Source of the DNA: an uncultured Clostridia bacterium
Lineage (GTDB): Bacteria; Bacillota_I; Bacilli_A; RF39; UBA660
DNA length: 40,593 nucleotides
Reading direction: 5' to 3'
Assembly (NCBI GenBank): GCA_947643225.1
Contig: CANRVH010000012.1
Location: 1-40,593, forward strand
Position 1 is the stretch's first letter, and each line of letters begins with the position of its first letter. Under the pieces are notes generated by a model that was not told the DNA's origin, made no database searches, and saw nothing but the letters and a program-made list of their open reading frames with translations. The position numbers and the translations under genes are program-made. Positions 34,757 to 40,593 of this stretch are shown here, one piece after another.

Positions 34757-37700
34757 TGAAAAAATATAATATTGGGTTAGATATTGGAACATCTTCAGTT
34801 GGATGGGCTGTAGTAGAAATAGATAATCAAAAAATAATAAGAAAGGAAAAGAAAAGACTGTGGGGTGTTAGGTTATTCGATACTGCCTCAACAGCAGCCG
34901 AAAGAAGAAATGCAAGAAGTACAAGAAGAAGATATGATCGAAGAAGAAATAGGATCAAGCTATTGCAAGATGAGTTCCAAGAAGAAATTAATAAAGTTGA
35001 TCCCAACTTTTTTCAAAAATTAAAAGAATCATTTTATCATGAAAATGATCAGGTTAACAAAAAAATAAAACTAACTAAAGAAGAAAAAAAGGAAATAAAA
35101 GAAGTTCAAAACAAATATAAAACAATTTACCACCTAAGAGAAGAATTAATAAGAAGCAAAGAGAAAATGGATATTAGACTACTTTATTTAGCTATTCACC
35201 ATATTATAAAATATAGGGGTAATTTCTTATATAATACAGAAGGATTTAATGTTAATAACCTAAATATTTCAAAAAAAATAAAGCAGTGTTTTGAAACCTG
35301 TGAGATTAATAATGATGCGATAGATTATCAGAAACTAGAGGAAGCATTACTCCTAGATTCAAAAAATGATATAAAAATAACAGTAAGCTCTTTACTTACA
35401 GAATATTTAGGGAAAAACTTTGCCTCTGAGTTTAGTAAACTAATTATTGGCAACAAATTTAATTTTCCAAAAATGTTATCCATTGAAACAGATGATAAAT
35501 TATCTATATCATTAAAAGGAACTGATTTTGAAGATAAATATGATGAATATATAGAAATATTAGGAAATGATATAGAAAAATTAGAATCATTTAAAGAACT
35601 ATATGACACACTCTTTTTAAGAAAACTATTTAAAGGAAGTAAAAGTACAACACTTTCTTCTCTAATGGTAGAAAAGTATAATCAACATAAAGAGGATTTG
35701 AAGTTTTTAAAAAGTATTTTAAATACAGAAAATGCTATCTTTGAAAAGGTTCATGGAAAAAGATATTATAAAATTTTAAAGGATAAGAAAAAAGATTCCT
35801 ATTCCTTATACGTAAGAAATGAAAAATTAACCGATGAATTTTGCAAAGAGGTCCAAAAGGTTATTGAAGAATTAATAGAGGAAAATAATGTACCTCAAAA
35901 ATTAAGAGATACTTATTTTAACATAGAGAGATATCGTTTAGAAAACGGAACATTTATGCCTAGAATTACAGACACAGAAAATGGTAAATACCCCTATCAA
36001 TTAAATAAAGATGAGTTAATTAAAATAATTGAAAATCAAGGTAAATATTATCCATTTCTACTAGAAAAAGTAGGATCAAAATATAAGTTAGTAAAACTAC
36101 TAGAATTTAAAATCCCATACTATGTAGGACCCTTAGTTAGTAAAGAAAAAAGCGAGTTTGCCTGGATGGTACGTAAACAAGAGAAAGTGAAAATTACACC
36201 TTATAATTTTGATGATGTTATAGATAAAGAAGCAACAGCAGAAGAATTTATTAAAAGGATGTTAGGACATTGTACTTATTTTTTAGATGAATATGCTATG
36301 CCAAATTATTCTATTCTTTATTCAAAATATAAAGTAATGAATGAATTAAAACAAATCAGAATAAATGGATCATTAATTGAAAATAATGTTCAACATAAGA
36401 TTATAGAAGAATTATTCATGAAGAAAAGTGGAACAATTACAGATAAAATCTTTAAGGAGTATCTTAAACATTCTGATGAATTTACGATGTATGATGAATT
36501 AATCGTCACAGGTTATTCAGGTGACAACCATTTTGCAAACAACTTGCAATCATATATAGATTTCTTTGGTGAAAATGGTATTTTTAGTGAAACTTCATAC
36601 ACCGAAACAGATGCTGAAGAAATCATTGAATGGATAACCATTTTTGAAGATAAAGATATATTAAAAAATAAAGTGATCAATAAATACCAAGACCTATCAA
36701 AAGAGCAGGTAAAAAAAATAATATCAAAAAAATACAAAGGTTGGGGCAATCTATCAAAACAATTATTAACAGAAAAATACTATATGGATAAGCAAAGTGG
36801 CATAAAAAAATCAATCTTGGATTTAATGTACGAAACAAAAGACAATTTTATGCAAATTATCAATAACAACCAATATAAATTTCAAAAAATGATTAATACT
36901 CATAACCATATTCATAACAGCAAGACAATCAATTATAATCTAGTAAAAGATTTAGCAACATCTAGTGCAACTAAAAGAGGAATCTATCAATCTTTAAAGA
37001 TTATAGAAGAAATAATAAAATATATGGGGAACGAACCTGAATCAATCATAATTGAAATGGCTCGTGAAGATCAGGAAAAGAAACGTATTCAAGATAGAAA
37101 AAAACAACTTTCAAATATCTATGAAAAATACAAGGAACAAATAGAAAATTATAATAAATTAAATCAAGAATTAAAGGAACAGGATTATATTAATACCCAA
37201 AAATTATTTTTATATTTTATCCAAGAAGGAAAAAGTCTGTATTCAGGAAAACCATTAAATATTGAAGATTTAAATCTTTATGAAATAGATCATATTATTC
37301 CTAGAACACTAATCAAAGACGATTCAATCGATAATAAAGCACTAGTATATAGAGAAGAAAATCAAATTAAAGCTGCAAATTATGTATTGCCTAGACAATA
37401 TAGAAATGATATAAATAGAAGCTGGTGGAGTCATTTAAAAAAAATAGGTCTAATGTCTGCAAAGAAATATCATAATTTAATAAGGAATGAATATAAAGAA
37501 GAAGATATTCAAGGATTTATTAATAGACAAATTGTAGAAACAAGACAAATTACTAAACATGTAGCCAATATAATCAGTAATATTTATCATAAAACAAAAG
37601 TAGTTTATCTAAAATCTAATTTGTCACATAACTACAGAGAAAGATATGAATTATTTAAATTTAGAGAATTAAATGATTATCACCACGCATTTGATGCCTA

Positions 37701-38781
37701 TTTAGCTGCAGTATTAGGAGAATACAAAGAAAAATACTTAAATACAAAAATAAATTTTGATGTAGTAAAAGAAATGAATTCAAAAATATTCGAAATGAAA
37801 GAATATAAAAGATTAGATTATGGTTACGTAATTAACAGCTTAGATCCTTCTTTAAATGAAAGAGTATCAGAATTATCCAATAAGTATATTGATAAAGAAA
37901 CAGGAGAATTACTATTTGACGCTAACCAATTTAATGACAGAGTAGAAAATAACTACTATTGTAATGATATTTTAATTAGTAGAAAAACAGAAATCAGAAA
38001 TGGTCGACTATTCAAACAAACAATGTATCCAAAAGGTATAGGAAAGATTCCTTTAAAAGAAGGATTATCGACAGAATTGTATGGAGGATATTCTAATGTT
38101 GAAAATAAATATTTAATGCTAATTAAATATAACAATAAGAAAAAAATAATCGGATTTCCTAGAGATATAGCAGCAAAAGAAAAATATAATTCTCTATTAA
38201 AAGATGAATTTATTAGAAAACAATTAAATTTAAAAGAAAGTGATAACTATGAAATACTAATCAATAAAATTCCGTTTGAGTCAATAATCCGTTATAAAAA
38301 TCAAGATGTTTACATTAAAGGATATAGTATTCGTAATAAAAACTGTGAAATATCAAATGCCTTCCAATTAAATTTGAAAAAAGAGGATATGATGCGGTGG
38401 AAACATTGTTTAAATAAAATACTAAATAATAAGAATAACTTGATAGATGATGAAAAATTTATGAATGAGGCAATGATGCTTTGTCAAAAGTTGATGGATA
38501 TAAAAAAGAAATACCCTCTTTTTGAAAAGGAAATAACAAAGATTGATCAAACATTGAAATGGGAAAAATTAAATCTGGAAGAATTAACTAAAATTATCAA
38601 AGAAATTTTAAAATTATATCATTGTAATAGCCAAAATGCGAACTTAAAGGAATTCGGTTTAGGAGATAGAATAGGAAGACTATCTGGAAATAATTTAACC
38701 TCAGGAATACTAATATTTAAATCAGCTACAGGAATTAGGGAAAAAAGATACAATATAGAGGATGAAAAGTATGAGTTTTAG
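34756..38781 (+). CDS. cas9: CRISPR-associated endonuclease Cas9, type II-A
   Basis: A 1341-aa RNA-guided nuclease. ATG 34756 follows AAAGGA by 8 bases and gives the normal MKKYNIGLDIGTSSVGWA start; an upstream in-frame ATG at 34696 would add 20 residues from inside the tracrRNA gene. RuvC-I has Asp9, the arginine-rich bridge helix is at about 55-80, RuvC-II has Glu767 (IIEMARE), HNH has Asp845-His846 (YEIDHIIP), and RuvC-III HHAFDAY has His977 and Asp980. All catalytic residues are present, so it should cut both strands. The C-terminal PAM-interacting domain differs from S. pyogenes around the RxR motif (DRIGRLSG), so the PAM cannot be guessed. Confidence 0.97.
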   Translation: MKKYNIGLDIGTSSVGWAVVEIDNQKIIRKEKKRLWGVRLFDTASTAAERRNARSTRRRYDRRRNRIKLLQDEFQEEINKVDPNFFQKLKESFYHENDQVNKKIKLTKEEKKEIKEVQNKYKTIYHLREELIRSKEKMDIRLLYLAIHHIIKYRGNFLYNTEGFNVNNLNISKKIKQCFETCEINNDAIDYQKLEEALLLDSKNDIKITVSSLLTEYLGKNFASEFSKLIIGNKFNFPKMLSIETDDKLSISLKGTDFEDKYDEYIEILGNDIEKLESFKELYDTLFLRKLFKGSKSTTLSSLMVEKYNQHKEDLKFLKSILNTENAIFEKVHGKRYYKILKDKKKDSYSLYVRNEKLTDEFCKEVQKVIEELIEENNVPQKLRDTYFNIERYRLENGTFMPRITDTENGKYPYQLNKDELIKIIENQGKYYPFLLEKVGSKYKLVKLLEFKIPYYVGPLVSKEKSEFAWMVRKQEKVKITPYNFDDVIDKEATAEEFIKRMLGHCTYFLDEYAMPNYSILYSKYKVMNELKQIRINGSLIENNVQHKIIEELFMKKSGTITDKIFKEYLKHSDEFTMYDELIVTGYSGDNHFANNLQSYIDFFGENGIFSETSYTETDAEEIIEWITIFEDKDILKNKVINKYQDLSKEQVKKIISKKYKGWGNLSKQLLTEKYYMDKQSGIKKSILDLMYETKDNFMQIINNNQYKFQKMINTHNHIHNSKTINYNLVKDLATSSATKRGIYQSLKIIEEIIKYMGNEPESIIIEMAREDQEKKRIQDRKKQLSNIYEKYKEQIENYNKLNQELKEQDYINTQKLFLYFIQEGKSLYSGKPLNIEDLNLYEIDHIIPRTLIKDDSIDNKALVYREENQIKAANYVLPRQYRNDINRSWWSHLKKIGLMSAKKYHNLIRNEYKEEDIQGFINRQIVETRQITKHVANIISNIYHKTKVVYLKSNLSHNYRERYELFKFRELNDYHHAFDAYLAAVLGEYKEKYLNTKINFDVVKEMNSKIFEMKEYKRLDYGYVINSLDPSLNERVSELSNKYIDKETGELLFDANQFNDRVENNYYCNDILISRKTEIRNGRLFKQTMYPKGIGKIPLKEGLSTELYGGYSNVENKYLMLIKYNNKKKIIGFPRDIAAKEKYNSLLKDEFIRKQLNLKESDNYEILINKIPFESIIRYKNQDVYIKGYSIRNKNCEISNAFQLNLKKEDMMRWKHCLNKILNNKNNLIDDEKFMNEAMMLCQKLMDIKKKYPLFEKEITKIDQTLKWEKLNLEELTKIIKEILKLYHCNSQNANLKEFGLGDRIGRLSGNNLTSGILIFKSATGIREKRYNIEDEKYEF

Positions 38782-39643
38782 AACAGTAGTAATAACAAAA
38801 CAGTCCAAAATAAGTTATAAGAATAGATTCTTAGTAGTAAAACAAGATACCGATGAGAAATATATCCATTTATCAGAAATAGATACCATTATAGTAGATT
38901 CTATATCTGTATCTATTTCAGCATATCTTTTAAAAGAAATATCAAATAATAAAATTAATATTATATTTTGTGATGAAAAACATAACCCATTTGGAGAACT
39001 GATTCCATACTATTCTAGACATAATACTAGTAAAAAAATTAAAAATCAAATAAACTGGAAAAAATTAGATAAAGATAAATTATGGTCAACAATTATAAAA
39101 AACAAGATTACTAATCAGGCATTATTATTACAAAGGATTGATCCGCTAAAGTATAATCTTTTACTTGATTATGCTAGAGATGTCAAAATCGGAGACAAAA
39201 CAAACAGAGAAGGACACTCCGCAAAAGTATACTTTAGTTCACTATTTGGTAAGGATTTTATAAGAGGTGAAGAAAACAATATCAATAATGCACTAAATTA
39301 TGGATATGCAATCTTATTATCAACAGTAAATAAAGAAGTAGTTAGTAATGGCTATTTAACTCAACTAGGAATCCATCATAAGAATGAGTTCAATCAGTTT
39401 AATTTAACATGTGATTTAATGGAACCATTTAGAGTAATTATTGATCACTTTGTCTATTATAATCAAGATAGAGAGTTAGATACAAAATATAAATTAGATA
39501 TCATAAACCTGTTTAACAATACTTATAATTATTTGGGAAAAAAGTATACACTAAAGGATAGTATCAAAATGTTCATAAAAAATACTTTAGATTCAATTGA
39601 AGATTTGGATCATTATCAGGAATTTATTTATTATGAGGGATAG
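38771..39643 (+). CDS. cas1: CRISPR adaptation integrase Cas1
   Basis: A 290-aa protein from ATG 38771 (MSFRTVVITK), with GAGG nine bases upstream; an in-frame ATG at 38762 is too close to that site. It matches type II Cas1, with metal ligands Glu147 (NREGHSAKVYF), His203 (LGIHHKN) and Glu218 (DLMEPFR). It integrates new spacers with Cas2 and, in type II-A, with Csn2 and Cas9. It overlaps the cas9 end by 11 bases. Confidence 0.96.
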   Translation: MSFRTVVITKQSKISYKNRFLVVKQDTDEKYIHLSEIDTIIVDSISVSISAYLLKEISNNKINIIFCDEKHNPFGELIPYYSRHNTSKKIKNQINWKKLDKDKLWSTIIKNKITNQALLLQRIDPLKYNLLLDYARDVKIGDKTNREGHSAKVYFSSLFGKDFIRGEENNINNALNYGYAILLSTVNKEVVSNGYLTQLGIHHKNEFNQFNLTCDLMEPFRVIIDHFVYYNQDRELDTKYKLDIINLFNNTYNYLGKKYTLKDSIKMFIKNTLDSIEDLDHYQEFIYYEG

Positions 39644-39647
39644 GGTA

Positions 39648-39953
39648 ATGAGAACCATAGTATTTTTTGATTTACCAAATATATTTGCAAGTGATAAAAG
39701 AAACTATCTTCAATTTAGAAAATATTTATTAAATGAGGGATTTATTATGATGCAAGAATCTGTTTATTCTAAAATTACCCTGAATTCTCAACAAGCAGTA
39801 TTATTGATCGATAGGCTAAGAAAAAAAGCTCCCAAAAAGGGGTTTATTCAAGTCTTAACAATAACAGAAAGACAGTATTCTCAAATAGAATATATTATAG
39901 GGAACCATGAAAGTAAAATTATTAATAGTGAGGATAAATTAATAGTACTATGA
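39648..39953 (+). CDS. cas2: CRISPR adaptation protein Cas2
   Basis: A 101-aa protein from ATG 39648 (MRTIVFFDLP), 4 bases after the cas1 stop; the same frame is open further upstream inside cas1 but lacks a fitting start. It shows the ferredoxin-like pattern with the conserved Asp8 (FFDLP) and the QESVYSKI strand. It stops at TGA, overlapping csn2 by 4 bases. It forms the Cas1-Cas2 integration complex. Confidence 0.96.
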   Translation: MRTIVFFDLPNIFASDKRNYLQFRKYLLNEGFIMMQESVYSKITLNSQQAVLLIDRLRKKAPKKGFIQVLTITERQYSQIEYIIGNHESKIINSEDKLIVL

Positions 39954-40588
39954 AAATAAAAATAAGATATTTAGATAATAAGATAGAATTAAATGAAGGA
40001 CATATTCCAGTGATAGAAGTTGAAAATAAGAAATATTTTTACAGATTAGTAAATGATTTTTGGAGAATCTATAATTCTAATATAATAGAAGATATTATCT
40101 TTTTAAATGATGAAAATCAGGAAATTAATTGTTGTAATAAGATTAAGGTCATTTTAAATTATTTTGATTTAGGATTTGAATCTAAAAAGTATATGAATGA
40201 TATTTTTAAATATATAAATGAAAATATTAGTGATGAAGACAGAAACTCTTTAAATACACAGTATTCGAGAATGATAAAAATGTATAGAAAAGCTTTAAAT
40301 CACTTTGATATTTCACTATCTGTTGAAAGTGAATTAGATATAGATAATCTTACTAAAATAATGAAAGTGAGGATCAACTCGAATAATGAATTGTTAAATA
40401 ATTTACTATTAATAATTGATTTAGAAAGGGAATTGAAAAGCAATAAACTACTAATATTTATTAATTTAAAACAATATTTAAAGAAAGAGGAGTTAAAAGA
40501 ATTGTATAAATACTCTATTTATAATCAAGTTAAAATATTAGACCTGTTCGATAACTATTTTAAATTTGTAAAAACTATGTTATCCTAA
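39950..40588 (+). CDS. csn2: Csn2, type II-A CRISPR adaptation protein
   Basis: A 212-aa protein resembling Csn2, which defines type II-A. The C-terminal block LLIFINLKQYLKKEELKELYKYSIYNQVKILDLFDN matches the typical Csn2 ending, and the N-terminal half has the ENxxxVIEVENKKYFYRLVNDFW-type start. Csn2 forms a toroidal tetramer on DNA ends and is required for spacer acquisition. It is complete, ending at TAA 40586-40588. The repeat-spacer array would be expected just past the window end. Confidence 0.92.
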   Translation: MKIKIRYLDNKIELNEGHIPVIEVENKKYFYRLVNDFWRIYNSNIIEDIIFLNDENQEINCCNKIKVILNYFDLGFESKKYMNDIFKYINENISDEDRNSLNTQYSRMIKMYRKALNHFDISLSVESELDIDNLTKIMKVRINSNNELLNNLLLIIDLERELKSNKLLIFINLKQYLKKEELKELYKYSIYNQVKILDLFDNYFKFVKTMLS

Positions 40589-40593
40589 AATTA

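Noticed and set aside
38762..38770. Cas1 start at ATG 38762 (MKS extension)
   Set aside because: It overlaps the ribosome-binding site, and Cas1 of type II begins at MSFRTVV.
1..40593. Mycoplasma-type genetic code (TGA as Trp), suggested by L30 loss and AT richness
   Set aside because: TGA ends map, the 601-aa gene and cas2 at natural positions, and Trp is encoded by TGG.
1..40593. tRNA or rRNA genes
   Set aside because: No cloverleaf-like GTTCRA arm with matching acceptor stem or conserved rRNA sequence was noticed by eye; a tRNA scan was not possible.

Overview
The window is an AT-rich (roughly 70 % A+T by eye) chromosomal segment of a low-GC Gram-positive bacterium. It carries the S10-spc-alpha ribosomal protein super-operon in Bacillota order, with typical Shine-Dalgarno sequences and TATAAT or extended -10 (TGn) promoters. 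TGA is used as a stop (map, the 601-aa gene, cas2) and TGG encodes Trp, so this is genetic code 11, not the Mycoplasma code. rpmD (L30) is missing between rpsE and rplO, as in Mollicutes. Together this suggests a Mollicutes-adjacent, probably host-associated Bacilli or Erysipelotrichia-like lineage; that placement is inference.

Layout. 1-880: the tail of an unidentified gene, a terminator, an HNH nuclease gene on the minus strand, and the promoter and structured leader of the S10 operon. 881-14988: rpsJ-rplC-rplD-rplW-rplB-rpsS-rplV-rpsC-rplP-rpmC-rpsQ-rplN-rplX-rplE-rpsZ-rpsH-rplF-rplR-rpsE-rplO-secY-adk-map-infA-rpmJ-rpsM-rpsK-rpoA-rplQ, ending in a terminator. 15136-21262: the usual continuation (ecfA1-ecfA2-ecfT-truA-rplM-rpsI), but altered. 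A short-chain dehydrogenase precedes the ecfA genes, both ATPases have lost conserved residues, ecfT is absent, and an unrecognised 601-aa gene sits between truA and rplM. DnaA-box-like sequences flank the truA promoter, and rplM has its own promoter and an L13-type leader hairpin.

21446-24514: small accessory genes (zinc ribbon, membrane proteins, a GyrI-like protein, a DUF3781-type gene broken by an A9 run) and a ZIP metal transporter. 24667-29980: a reduced type VII secretion-like cluster with an EssC ATPase, a YukD/EsaB ubiquitin-like protein and two small helical proteins, without recognisable WXG100, EssA, EssB or EsaA genes. 30169-32244 (minus strand): a SpoIID-like protein that lacks the expected catalytic Glu and membrane anchor, and a zinc-dependent phospholipase C-like protein. 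32339-34400: an Abi-family HEPN protein overlapping an HtrA-type protease.

34626-40588: a type II-A CRISPR-Cas locus, cas9-cas1-cas2-csn2, complete to within 5 bases of the window end. No repeat-spacer array is in the window. A tracrRNA gene can be read on the minus strand just upstream of cas9: anti-repeat, nexus, hairpin and terminator. Its TTGACA box ends on the first base of the cas9 start codon, and the likely cas9 mRNA leader is antisense to the whole tracrRNA. The tracrRNA/cas9 arrangement, the altered ECF module, the SpoIID-like protein and the minimal EssC cluster are the parts most worth following up.
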